Below, piece by piece: positions 1 to 7,081 of a stretch of DNA of 64,000 nucleotides (the first letter of the stretch is position 1; every line of letters begins with the position of its first letter). The notes below the pieces were generated by a model, which did not search any database, had not been told where the DNA came from, and saw only the letters and a program-made list of their open reading frames with translations. The stretch is from contig WSNO01000019.1 in the NCBI GenBank assembly GCA_009773415.1, positions 1 through 64,000 of the forward strand. The letters are read 5' to 3'. The position numbers and the translations under genes are program-made. The DNA comes from Nitrospirota bacterium (GTDB taxonomy: Bacteria; Nitrospirota; Thermodesulfovibrionia; Thermodesulfovibrionales; Dissulfurispiraceae).

Positions 1-1
1 G

Positions 2-313
2 GAGCTTGCTCCGTGGGCGTTTCATGTGAACCTTGGGTACATCAGAAACGAGAACAGGTTTGAGGATCGCAAGAACCTCTGGCACGCATCTGCGGCGGCT
101 GAAGTTGAAGTCGTCAAGGATCTGAAGGTTGTTGCCAATGTGGGTGTTGAGCGCAATCCGGATGCAACAAGCAGCACGAATCCGGCGTTTGCGCTGGGGG
201 GGCTCATGTATCAGCTATCGGAGAAGTTCAGCGTTGACGGGGGCGTGAAGTTCGGACTGACAAAGCCGGAAGATGATGTGGCGTACCTGTTCGGCGTCAC
301 AATGAAGTTCTGA
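2..313 (+). CDS. Outer-membrane beta-barrel protein, C-terminal part (cut by window edge)
   Basis: The reading frame is open from the left edge, so only the last 103 residues are visible and the true start lies outside. Visible residues show alternating polar and hydrophobic strands separated by short turns, such as FSVDGGVKFGL and a final VAYLFGVTMKF. A terminal phenylalanine is the usual BAM recognition signal of outer-membrane barrels. The pattern is like the phenol-degradation 'MetA-pathway'/transporter barrels, but the family cannot be fixed from a fragment. It ends 11 bases before cbiM on the same strand, so it is probably co-transcribed with the metal importer and could be its outer-membrane partner; that role is inference. 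Confidence 0.7.
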   Translation, partial: ELAPWAFHVNLGYIRNENRFEDRKNLWHASAAAEVEVVKDLKVVANVGVERNPDATSSTNPAFALGGLMYQLSEKFSVDGGVKFGLTKPEDDVAYLFGVTMKF

Positions 314-324
314 GCGAGGCAGAC

Positions 325-1005
325 ATGCATATACCCGACGGTTATCTGAGTCCGCAGACGTACATTCCTCTGTTCGGTGTTGCCGCGATCTTCTGGACTG
401 CCGCAGTCAGAAAGTTACAGACGGTGCTGTCGCATCGCCACATCCCCTATTTGGCAATGGCCGCCGCTTTTTCCTTCCTCATCCAGATGTTCAACATCCC
501 GATACCGGGAGGCACGACCGGCCATGCCGTCGGAGCTGCGGTCGTCGCGATTCTTCTCGGTCCATGGCCCGCCGTGCTGGCGCTGTCCATGGTCCTTGTC
601 ATTCAGGCGATCGTATTTGGCGACGGCGGCATAACGGCAATTGGGGCGAACTGCTTTAATATGGCGGTTGTAATGCCGTTTGTCTCATACTGGGTATTCC
701 GGCTGATCAAAGGAAGTTCCGAAAGCGGCAAGAGAATCTGGGGCGCTGCCTTTCTGGCCGGCTACATCGGCTTGACAATGGCTGCCCTTGCGACGGCGGT
801 GCAGTTCGGAATTCAGCCCTTGATAGCGCAGGATGCGCAGGGACAGCCGCTCTATGCTCCCTATCCGCTGTCGATAGCCGTTCCGATAATGGCGGCGGAG
901 CATCTTCTGCTTTTCGGCGTTGTGGAGGGCGTCATCACCGCATCACTGGTGAAGTATTTTTTAAAGCATGAGCCTGGTCTCATCTATGCCAGCCGGGAGG
1001 TGTGA
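325..1005 (+). CDS. cbiM: Cobalt/nickel ECF transporter substrate-binding membrane protein CbiM
   Basis: This 226-residue integral membrane protein is the S component of a group I energy-coupling factor transporter importing Co2+ or Ni2+. It starts MHIPDGYLSP; in CbiM/NikM the N-terminal Met-His is itself part of the metal site, so the start is secure, and a GAGG ribosome site precedes it. Several hydrophobic segments follow, including a conserved GGTTGHAVGA loop near residue 60 and an AEHLLLFGVVEGVITA helix near the C-terminus, both typical of the family. It is followed by a PDGLE protein, CbiQ and CbiO in the usual order. The sequence alone does not tell cobalt from nickel. Confidence 0.95.
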   Translation: MHIPDGYLSPQTYIPLFGVAAIFWTAAVRKLQTVLSHRHIPYLAMAAAFSFLIQMFNIPIPGGTTGHAVGAAVVAILLGPWPAVLALSMVLVIQAIVFGDGGITAIGANCFNMAVVMPFVSYWVFRLIKGSSESGKRIWGAAFLAGYIGLTMAALATAVQFGIQPLIAQDAQGQPLYAPYPLSIAVPIMAAEHLLLFGVVEGVITASLVKYFLKHEPGLIYASREV

Positions 1006-1006
1006 C

Positions 1007-1342
1007 ATGACGGTATTTCAGAAAAAACTCTGGACAGGTCTTGTGGTGATGGCGCTTCTCAGCCCAATCGGGATCTTCCTGCCGAATTTTTTTAATGCGG
1101 AAGACGCATGGGGAGAGTGGAGCGCCGAAAAATTAAAAGAACTCATCGGCTATGTTCCTGCCGGGCTTGAGAAACTGGCGGATCTCTGGAAGGCTCCGAT
1201 TCCGGATTACAATCCGGGTGGCGAAGGGGCTTCCATGGCTGCTCAGGCAGTCTGGTATGTGGTCTCCGGCCTGATAGGCATACTCCTTGTTGCAGGCGCC
1301 GTGTATCTGCTGGCGCGGCTGCTGCAACGTCATGAGAAGTAG
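1007..1342 (+). CDS. cbiN: PDGLE-domain small membrane subunit of the cobalt/nickel importer (CbiN/NikN-like)
   Basis: A 111-residue protein with one N-terminal hydrophobic segment (about residues 8-27), a soluble loop with LADLWKAPIPDYNPGG, and a C-terminal helix (about 85-105). The loop and two-helix plan match PDGLE/NikN-type accessory subunits, which help CbiM/NikM load metal. The ATG lies one base after the cbiM stop with GGGAGG six bases upstream; an earlier in-frame ATG at 968 lies inside cbiM and lacks such a site. The next gene overlaps its end by 11 bases, so translation is probably coupled. In some lineages this domain is fused to NikM; here it is separate. Confidence 0.8.
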   Translation: MTVFQKKLWTGLVVMALLSPIGIFLPNFFNAEDAWGEWSAEKLKELIGYVPAGLEKLADLWKAPIPDYNPGGEGASMAAQAVWYVVSGLIGILLVAGAVYLLARLLQRHEK

Positions 1343-2258
1343 CATTCCTTCATTTCTTCTCGCGGTAGAGGCACGAGGAGCGGTCGAAGCAGAAGGCAAA
1401 AGCGGGTCTGTCTCGTTTGTCGAGCGGGGCATTGCTGCATTCGCCCGGCTGATGCACGATACGTTTATCCAGTGGGAGCTTGCTTCGCGGAAAGGGTTGC
1501 TGCAGTCGCTTGATGCCCGCATAAATGTGCTTTTCTGGATTACGATGGTTGTCATCGTCAGTTTCAAGAAGACCATAGTTTCACTCGTTTGTATCGGTCT
1601 GCTGGTGTTTGTTCTTGCCGTCATTGCTCGGATAAGCCTGAGAAATGTTTACGGAAGAGTACTGCCGCTGACGTTCTTCTTCGGCTTTCTCGTCTCGGCG
1701 CCCGCCATGCTCAATATCATCACTCCCGGTTCACTGGTCGTCGCGTTTTTTTCACTCTCCGCACCGATGACGTTCTGGAATATTGCTGTTCCGCAGCAGA
1801 TCGGCATCACGGAAGAGGGTGTGCTGGTCTGTCTTCGACTTATGCTCCGGGTGTTTGCCTCACTGTCAATCTCATTTCTGATGCTCTCGGTAACGCCTTT
1901 TTCCGAGATAGTCCGTGCGCTGAAAATGTTTCGCGTGCCTGACTCCCTGCTGCTTGTCCTTACGCTGACCTATAAGTATATCTATCTGTTTGCCCGGATG
2001 ATTCTTGATATGTACCGAGCAAAAAACGCACGCCTCGTGTTGGGTATCTCCGCTGCGGATTATCGGGCATGGTCGGCGGGCCGCATGGCCACCCTTTTCC
2101 GGAAATCACAGGTCCGTGCCGATGACATATACCGGGCAATGCTCTGCCGCGGCTTTTCCGGAGAAATCCGCCTTGCAGGCCGGCAGCCATCTATAAATGT
2201 CCGAAGCGCGGGCGCATTTCTTCTGGTTTTCTTTGTTTTGGTCTCAGCTCTCGTGTAA
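1332..2258 (+). CDS. cbiQ: Energy-coupling factor transmembrane protein CbiQ
   Basis: A 308-residue T component that couples ATP hydrolysis by CbiO to the movement of CbiM. The N-terminal part FVERGIAAFARLMHDTFIQWE and the GLLQSLDARINVLF segment are typical of CbiQ. Four or more hydrophobic helices follow, and the cytoplasmic coupling region near residues 215-275 carries the arginine-rich helix sequences of ECF T components (RAKNARLVLG, IYRAMLCRGFSGEI). The ATG at 1332 overlaps the preceding gene by 11 bases. The first 30 or so residues are poorly conserved, so a start further in cannot be excluded. Confidence 0.9.
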   Translation: MRSSIPSFLLAVEARGAVEAEGKSGSVSFVERGIAAFARLMHDTFIQWELASRKGLLQSLDARINVLFWITMVVIVSFKKTIVSLVCIGLLVFVLAVIARISLRNVYGRVLPLTFFFGFLVSAPAMLNIITPGSLVVAFFSLSAPMTFWNIAVPQQIGITEEGVLVCLRLMLRVFASLSISFLMLSVTPFSEIVRALKMFRVPDSLLLVLTLTYKYIYLFARMILDMYRAKNARLVLGISAADYRAWSAGRMATLFRKSQVRADDIYRAMLCRGFSGEIRLAGRQPSINVRSAGAFLLVFFVLVSALV

Positions 2259-2267
2259 AATGATGCG

Positions 2268-3074
2268 GTGAACTTATTCTCGTTCGATAACGTATCGTTC
2301 AATTACTATCAGCATATTCCTGCCCTGATTGACGTGTCGCTCACCGTCGGACGGGGAGAGCGTTTTGCCGTTATCGGCTCAAACGGAAGCGGCAAATCAA
2401 CGCTGTTGCAGATCTGCGCGGGACTGTTGCACCCGCAGCAGGGATGCGTGATGTTCGACGGAGAGGTTCTTTCAGAACAGTCGCTTAAACAGGAGACCTT
2501 CCGCCGATCTTTTCGCAGCCGGGTCGGATTCATCTTTCAGGATTCGGAGGTGCAGCTCTTCTGCCCGACCGTACTGGATGAGCTGGTCTTCGGTCCGTTG
2601 CAGCTGGGCATTGACACCGAAGCGGCGACGGGCCGTGCGCACGAGATCATGCACATGCTTCAGATTGAGCAGCTCAGTTCGCGTCCGACGCATATGCTTT
2701 CCGGCGGCGAAAAAAAACGGGTAGCGCTTGGCTGTGTGCTGACCATGAATCCCGACGTGCTGCTTTTTGACGAACCGACGAACGGACTTGACCCGCGCAC
2801 GCAGGTCTTTCTTCTTGAGCTGATGCTTGCCTTGAATGAATCGGGCAAGACCATTATCATGGCAACGCACGACCTCGGCATGGTGAGCGAGATTCAGGCG
2901 CGTGTTGCTGTTCTCTCAGAAGAGCACCGTATTGAATGCATCGGCAGCGCTGAAGAGGTGCTGGCTGACGAGGAGTTGCTGCTCCGCGTCAACCTGGTGC
3001 ATGAGCACGTCCATTTCCACGGGGGACAAAAGCACAGCCATCTTCACTCCCACTATCTCTTCCATAAACACTAG
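2268..3074 (+). CDS. cbiO: Cobalt/nickel importer ATPase CbiO with histidine-rich tail
   Basis: A 268-residue ABC ATPase, the A component of the ECF importer. Walker A GSNGSGKST is near residue 37, the signature LSGGEKKRVALG near 144, and Walker B VLLFDEPTNGLD near 164, followed by an ATHDLG switch histidine. The start is a GTG ten bases after the cbiQ stop; an ATG at 2260 runs into a stop after three codons. The last 25 residues are unusual: ten histidines in 24 residues, including VHEHVHFHGG and KHSHLHSHYLFHKH. Such tails bind Ni2+, Co2+ or Zn2+ in other proteins, so storage or sensing of the imported metal is a reasonable inference. Confidence 0.93.
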   Translation: MNLFSFDNVSFNYYQHIPALIDVSLTVGRGERFAVIGSNGSGKSTLLQICAGLLHPQQGCVMFDGEVLSEQSLKQETFRRSFRSRVGFIFQDSEVQLFCPTVLDELVFGPLQLGIDTEAATGRAHEIMHMLQIEQLSSRPTHMLSGGEKKRVALGCVLTMNPDVLLFDEPTNGLDPRTQVFLLELMLALNESGKTIIMATHDLGMVSEIQARVAVLSEEHRIECIGSAEEVLADEELLLRVNLVHEHVHFHGGQKHSHLHSHYLFHKH

Positions 3075-3093
3075 ACTGCAGGCGGAGCGTATT

Positions 3094-3795
3094 ATGCATG
3101 AAATCGAAAAGCTCGTGACCCTTCTCACCCATTGGCAGACACATGAGACCGATCATGCTTCAGCCTACCGCGCATGGGCGCAGAAAGCGCATGCTGCCGG
3201 CCACAGGATTGCGGGAGGCCTGCTTGAGCAGATAGCTGCTTCATCGGAAAATAACAGGGTGCTTTTTGCGGAGGCACTGGCATCAATAGCCAACGGAAGA
3301 AAAGAACAGAAAAGCGGATTCGATCTGCCGAACATTCCGGTCGGCGGCAATGCAGCGCTTCCGGGTCGTCTTCGTGAACTTAACGCCAGACAGCGTTCCG
3401 CAGTGCTCGCCACCAGCAAGGGGGATTATCCCTATACGTCACTCGTCGGCTTTGCGCTGACGCAGAATCTGAAGGGAGCGCTGTTTCTGACTCCGAAGAA
3501 TACGCTGAAATATCGCAATCTTATGGCATCCCCACACGTAGCTCTTTTGATAGACAACAGAACCAATACCACGCTGGACCTTCTTGACGCAGAAGCCGTT
3601 ACGCTTATCGGTACGGCAAGAGCGCTGCGGAAAGGGAAGAGGAAAGATGAGCTGACAGCGCATTTTCTCAGGAAGCATCCGAATTTGCAGTCTTTTGCCG
3701 AAACGCCAACGACCGCTCTTGTCCTGATTGAAGCCGAGCGATACATTCATGTGAGCCGGTTTCAGGCGGTGACGGTGTGGGAAGTGACGAGGTGA
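3094..3795 (+). CDS. Pyridoxamine 5'-phosphate oxidase-fold (split-barrel, FMN-binding) protein
   Basis: A 233-residue protein whose C-terminal 140 residues have the split-barrel plan of the PNPOx-like family: AVLATSKGDYPYTSLVGF strand pair, LFLTPKNTLKYRNLMASP, VALLIDNR, and a C-terminal ERYIHVSRF. These proteins bind FMN, F420 or haem; the ligand cannot be chosen here. The first 75 residues are a charged, probably helical extension. The ATG at 3094 is preceded by GGCGGA; longer readings of the frame overlap cbiO and have no support. It follows cbiO by 19 bases and may belong to the same transcript, but no role in metal uptake is known to me. Confidence 0.75.
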   Translation: MHEIEKLVTLLTHWQTHETDHASAYRAWAQKAHAAGHRIAGGLLEQIAASSENNRVLFAEALASIANGRKEQKSGFDLPNIPVGGNAALPGRLRELNARQRSAVLATSKGDYPYTSLVGFALTQNLKGALFLTPKNTLKYRNLMASPHVALLIDNRTNTTLDLLDAEAVTLIGTARALRKGKRKDELTAHFLRKHPNLQSFAETPTTALVLIEAERYIHVSRFQAVTVWEVTR

Positions 3796-3954
3796 CAGGT
3801 GGACCCTGCCCCGAAATAATGAACCACTGCTGTCAATAGTTCGAGTTCGCCTCTGCTGTGGTTTTTTCGGGGGTGCTCGTTCTTCGATGCTCTGAACTGT
3901 CGTCTTCTCGGGATTCTCTCCACCACTTTTTTCAGCACGACTCAGAATAATCGC

Positions 3955-3984
3955 TTGAATAGAAGTATAAGTGTGTATTATAAT
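3955..3984 (+). promoter_or_regulatory. Sigma-70-type promoter of the toxin-antitoxin pair
   Basis: TTGAAT at 3955-3960 and TATAAT at 3979-3984 are separated by 18 bases, close to consensus. A strong AAGGAGG ribosome site follows at 3991-3997. The surrounding 3796-4008 gap is AT-richer than the neighbouring genes and holds no other recognisable feature. This gives the TA module its own transcription start, independent of the cbi cluster. Confidence 0.5.
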
Positions 3985-4008
3985 AAACATAAGGAGGTGT
4001 ATATTAGT

Positions 4009-4233
4009 GTGGCGAGAATGAACATAACAATGCCTGAAGATGTGTATGGAATCCTGCAAAACGTTAAAAATAAGTCTGCTTATATCGCCGATGCCATACG
4101 AATAAAAAGCAGGCTTGAAGAGAAAGAGCGGGCGAGTCGCGCACTTGAAGCAGCCTATCGGGAAGCAGCTGCGGACGATTATGCGGAATATCGGGAGTGG
4201 GAAGAAACCCTGAAGGACGGGCTTGAAGAATGA
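4009..4233 (+). CDS. Antitoxin of a MazF/PemK-type module
   Basis: A small protein of about 74 residues with a short N-terminal strand (RMNITMPEDVYG) and a long, charged, Glu/Ala-rich helical tail, the layout of ribbon-helix-helix or MazE-like antitoxins that bind DNA with the N-terminus and the toxin with the tail. GTG at 4009 sits about 11 bases after the AGGAGG; ATG at 4018 is the alternative but is some 20 bases from it. The last four bases overlap the toxin start (ATGA), the usual arrangement for coupled translation of a TA pair. The specific antitoxin family is not certain. It would neutralise the toxin and probably repress the promoter at 3955. Confidence 0.75.
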   Translation: MARMNITMPEDVYGILQNVKNKSAYIADAIRIKSRLEEKERASRALEAAYREAAADDYAEYREWEETLKDGLEE

Positions 4234-4565
4234 GGCGTGGAGATATTTATCGGGTTGATTTTGAGCCGGCGGTCGGCTCTGAAATCAGGAAAACCAGACC
4301 TGCTCTTATTGTGTCCTGTGATGAGGCGAACAGGCATCTTCGAACTGTCACGGTCATTCCTTTTTCATCAAAAGTCGACAAAGTATTTCCTTTTGAGGTC
4401 TCTGTGCCAAAGGAAGAAAGCGGTCTTGAACTGGATTCAAAACTCAAGATCCCACAATTGAGGGCGGTGGACAAGGGTTGTTTGTCACGGCAGGTCGGCA
4501 CCTTGAATACCACGCTTATGGCTGCGGTGGATCGGGCTATAAAACTTCACCTTGCTATTGAGTAA
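4230..4565 (+). CDS. MazF/PemK-family mRNA interferase toxin
   Basis: A 111-residue protein matching the MazF/PemK/ChpB family in length and landmarks: MRRGDIYRVDFEPAVGSE at the N-terminus, KTRPALIVS with the catalytic arginine region, VTVIPFSSK, and the LKIPQLRAVDKGCLS segment that carries the conserved active-site polar residue. Members cut single-stranded RNA at short sequence motifs and arrest growth; the antitoxin upstream blocks this. The start overlaps the antitoxin stop by four bases. The toxin ends only seven bases before the convergent cobA-hemD gene, so the TA pair is wedged at the end of the haem operon. Confidence 0.9.
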   Translation: MRRGDIYRVDFEPAVGSEIRKTRPALIVSCDEANRHLRTVTVIPFSSKVDKVFPFEVSVPKEESGLELDSKLKIPQLRAVDKGCLSRQVGTLNTTLMAAVDRAIKLHLAIE

Positions 4566-4572
4566 TGGCCGA

Positions 4573-6120
4573 CTAAAAACTGAGGCTGCCTGATACGTTT
4601 TCCTTATGCTTTGCCACATCCTCGACAATCGCAACAACCATATCACCGATGGTCGCCTTTTCGGGCATGATGGCAACATGCAGTCCGGCTTTTTCGATAG
4701 CGCGTGCCGTAACCGGGCCGATGGTTGCAATTTTCACGTCTTTCAGCGTATCATGGGCGTCGCTGCCCATAATTTCCATGAAGTTGTTGAACGTCATAGC
4801 GCTGGTGAAGGTTGCCACTGTTATACGACCTTCTTTCAGGAAGCGTTTCAGCCGCTTGCCGTGCTTTTCCGATTTGACGCCGCGATAGGTAACCGGCGTG
4901 TCGATTATGCCGCCAAGCGCACGAACCTTGTCGGGGAAGAGCTCGCGCGCCTGGCCTGCGCGCGGCAGGAGGATGCGAACCCCGGCAAGGCTGTTTTTCT
5001 CCTCGAGAAATGCCTCGCAAAGGCCTTCGGCATTGAATTCGGCAGGAACGAGATCGACTTTCAACGCAAAACAGCGGATAGCATCGGCGGTCTTCGGGCC
5101 GATTGCGCAGATGCGAATGCCCTTCAGATCGCGAATGTCACGGCCCAGCGTCATGAAGCGTTCAACAAAATAGTTGAAGCCGTTCGCGCTCGTGAAGACG
5201 AGCCAGTTGTAGCTGTCGATGCGGGCGATCGCCGCATCAAGTTCGGTGTAGTCAGCCGGCGGCACGATCTCGACCGTAGGAAACTCGAACAATTCTGCGC
5301 CGAGGTCTTCCAGAACGCTATACTCGTCGGTATAGTCGCGTGTGATTAAAATGCGATGCCCGAAGAGCAGCTTCTTTTCATACCATGACAGGGCAGGGCG
5401 GAGCCGGACGACTTCGCCGATGACCATTACGGCGGGCGGCTTGATGCCGTGCTCCGCTGCGAGGTCCGCGATCGTGCCGACTGTTCCGACGATTGTTTTC
5501 TGGTCGGGTCGGGTGCCCCAGCGCACGAGCGCGGCCGGAGTTTCAGGGTTCTTGCCGTGCCTGACAAGCTGGTCTGTTATGCCGAGCAGGTTTTTCACGC
5601 CCATGAGAAATACGAGCGTGTCAAAGCTTTTTGCAATCGCATCCCAGTTCATGGTGCTGTCAGATTTCGTTGCATCTTCATTGCCGGTGATGACCGCAAA
5701 GGAAGACGAATATTTCCGGTGGGTAAGCGGAATGCCGGCATATGCCGGCGCTGCGATGGAAGAGCTGACCCCGGGAACGATTTCGAAGGGGATGCCCTCT
5801 GCGAAAAGCACTTCGGCCTCTTCGCCCCCCCTGCCGAAGACGAACGGGTCGCCGCCTTTCAGCCGGCAGACCACCTTGCCCTGTTTCGCCTGTTCAACCA
5901 GCGTCTGATTAATCTCGTCCTGCGTCATGGCGTGGTGTCCGCCGCGCTTGCCGGCATAGATGAACTCGGCATCATGCTTTATGTACGAGAGTATCTGTGA
6001 ATTGAGGTGGAAATCGTAGACGACCGCATCGGCCTTCTGCAGGCAGCGAGCGCCCTTGATGGTAAGCAGCCCGATGTCTCCGGGGCCTGCGCCGATGAGA
6101 TATACCAAACCTGCCGCCAT
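4573..6120 (-). CDS. hemD: Bifunctional uroporphyrinogen-III C-methyltransferase / uroporphyrinogen-III synthase
   Basis: A 515-residue fusion. Residues 1-245 are a SUMT (CobA/CysG-A) methyltransferase: VYLIGAGPGDIGLLT at the N-terminus, VVCRLKGGDPFVFGRGGEE near 85, GVSSSIAAPAYAGIPLTHR near 120. It methylates uroporphyrinogen III to precorrin-2, the branch to sirohaem and cobalamin. Residues 250-505 are HemD, which cyclises and inverts ring D of hydroxymethylbilane. One protein thus makes the common precursor and commits part of it to corrins. It is the last gene of the operon, one base after hemC. This fusion is common in anaerobic Gram-negative bacteria and some Firmicutes. No separate precorrin-2 dehydrogenase or hemB is seen nearby. 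Confidence 0.95.
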   Translation of the reverse strand: MAAGLVYLIGAGPGDIGLLTIKGARCLQKADAVVYDFHLNSQILSYIKHDAEFIYAGKRGGHHAMTQDEINQTLVEQAKQGKVVCRLKGGDPFVFGRGGEEAEVLFAEGIPFEIVPGVSSSIAAPAYAGIPLTHRKYSSSFAVITGNEDATKSDSTMNWDAIAKSFDTLVFLMGVKNLLGITDQLVRHGKNPETPAALVRWGTRPDQKTIVGTVGTIADLAAEHGIKPPAVMVIGEVVRLRPALSWYEKKLLFGHRILITRDYTDEYSVLEDLGAELFEFPTVEIVPPADYTELDAAIARIDSYNWLVFTSANGFNYFVERFMTLGRDIRDLKGIRICAIGPKTADAIRCFALKVDLVPAEFNAEGLCEAFLEEKNSLAGVRILLPRAGQARELFPDKVRALGGIIDTPVTYRGVKSEKHGKRLKRFLKEGRITVATFTSAMTFNNFMEIMGSDAHDTLKDVKIATIGPVTARAIEKAGLHVAIMPEKATIGDMVVAIVEDVAKHKENVSGSLSF

Positions 6121-6121
6121 G

Positions 6122-7081
6122 TCAGTTCATTCCTTTCGAGTAAACTTCATCAAGAATCCTTTTTGCTCCGCGCTGAAGCAGAATGTTTGCAAGCGCGATT
6201 CCGAGCGCTTCCGGTGCAGCATCACTTCCCGTTGCCGATTCTCTGATGATGGAGTCACCGGACACGCTGCCCACGAGGCCGTCGAGACGGAGCGTTCCGT
6301 TTGTCCATTCCGCATGAGCGGCAATGGGAACCTGGCAGCCGCCTTCAAGTCGCTTCAGCAGCGACCGTTCAGCCCGCACGCAGAGAGACGTTGCGGGATG
6401 GTCGAGCGGAGCGATAAGAGCGTTGATTTCGGGGTCGTCTATTCTGGATTCAATGCCGACCGCCCCCTGACCGATGGCCGGAAGGCTGACATCAGCGGGC
6501 AGAACCTCCGTTATGCGGTTTTCCATTCCGAGTCGCTTTACCCCGGCTACGGCAAGAATGATAGCATCAAATTTGCCCTCGTCGAGTTTTCTGAACCGCG
6601 AGTCGAGGTTGCCGCGCAGTTGTGCAATCTTCAGATCCGGACGAATGCTTCTGAGCTGACAGGCGCGTCGCAGGCTGCTTGTGCCGACACACGCGCCCTC
6701 CGGAAGGTCGCGAAACGAGGCAACCGTCGGCTTGCCGTCTTTCATCGGAGCAATAAAGGCGTCATGCGGGTCTTCACGTCTGCAGATTACCGCAAGATGC
6801 AGGCCGTCAGGAAATTCGGTCGGCACGTCTTTCATGCTGTGGACCGCGATGTCTGCCTCATATCGCAGCATAGCCTCTTCAATTTCCTTCACGAAGAGGC
6901 CTTTGCCGCCGATCTGCGCGAGCGGCACATCAAGAATTTTATCGCCGGTCGTCTTGATAATATTGAGATCAATGGTCAGAGCCGGATGAAGCCGCTGCAG
7001 CTCAGCCTTCACCCATTCGGCCTGCCAGAGGGCAAGTCTGCTGCCGCGCGTGCCGATTACAATCCGTCTATTCGTCGTCAT
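6122..7081 (-). CDS. hemC: Hydroxymethylbilane synthase (porphobilinogen deaminase)
   Basis: A cytoplasmic enzyme of 319 residues that joins four porphobilinogen units into hydroxymethylbilane. Landmarks are IVIGTRGSRLALWQA at the N-terminus, KDVPTEFPDGL, GTSSLRRACQLR near residue 130, RGNLDSRFRKLD, and GGCQVPIAAHA near 240, whose cysteine carries the dipyrromethane cofactor. The ATG at 7081 is chosen; a GTG one codon upstream (7084) is also possible. Either start lies inside the end of hemA (overlap about 14-17 bases), so translation is probably coupled. It sits between hemA and the cobA-hemD fusion in pathway order except for the missing hemB. Confidence 0.96.
   Translation of the reverse strand: MTTNRRIVIGTRGSRLALWQAEWVKAELQRLHPALTIDLNIIKTTGDKILDVPLAQIGGKGLFVKEIEEAMLRYEADIAVHSMKDVPTEFPDGLHLAVICRREDPHDAFIAPMKDGKPTVASFRDLPEGACVGTSSLRRACQLRSIRPDLKIAQLRGNLDSRFRKLDEGKFDAIILAVAGVKRLGMENRITEVLPADVSLPAIGQGAVGIESRIDDPEINALIAPLDHPATSLCVRAERSLLKRLEGGCQVPIAAHAEWTNGTLRLDGLVGSVSGDSIIRESATGSDAAPEALGIALANILLQRGAKRILDEVYSKGMN

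Noticed and set aside
3822-3867. Possible terminator (AACCAC with GTGGTTTTTT) after the PNPOx-fold gene
   Set aside because: Only six pairs and a 30-base loop; too weak to call.
3439-4059. Minus-strand frame running from the PNPOx gene through the TA promoter
   Set aside because: Antisense to a real gene and to a good promoter; no family features.
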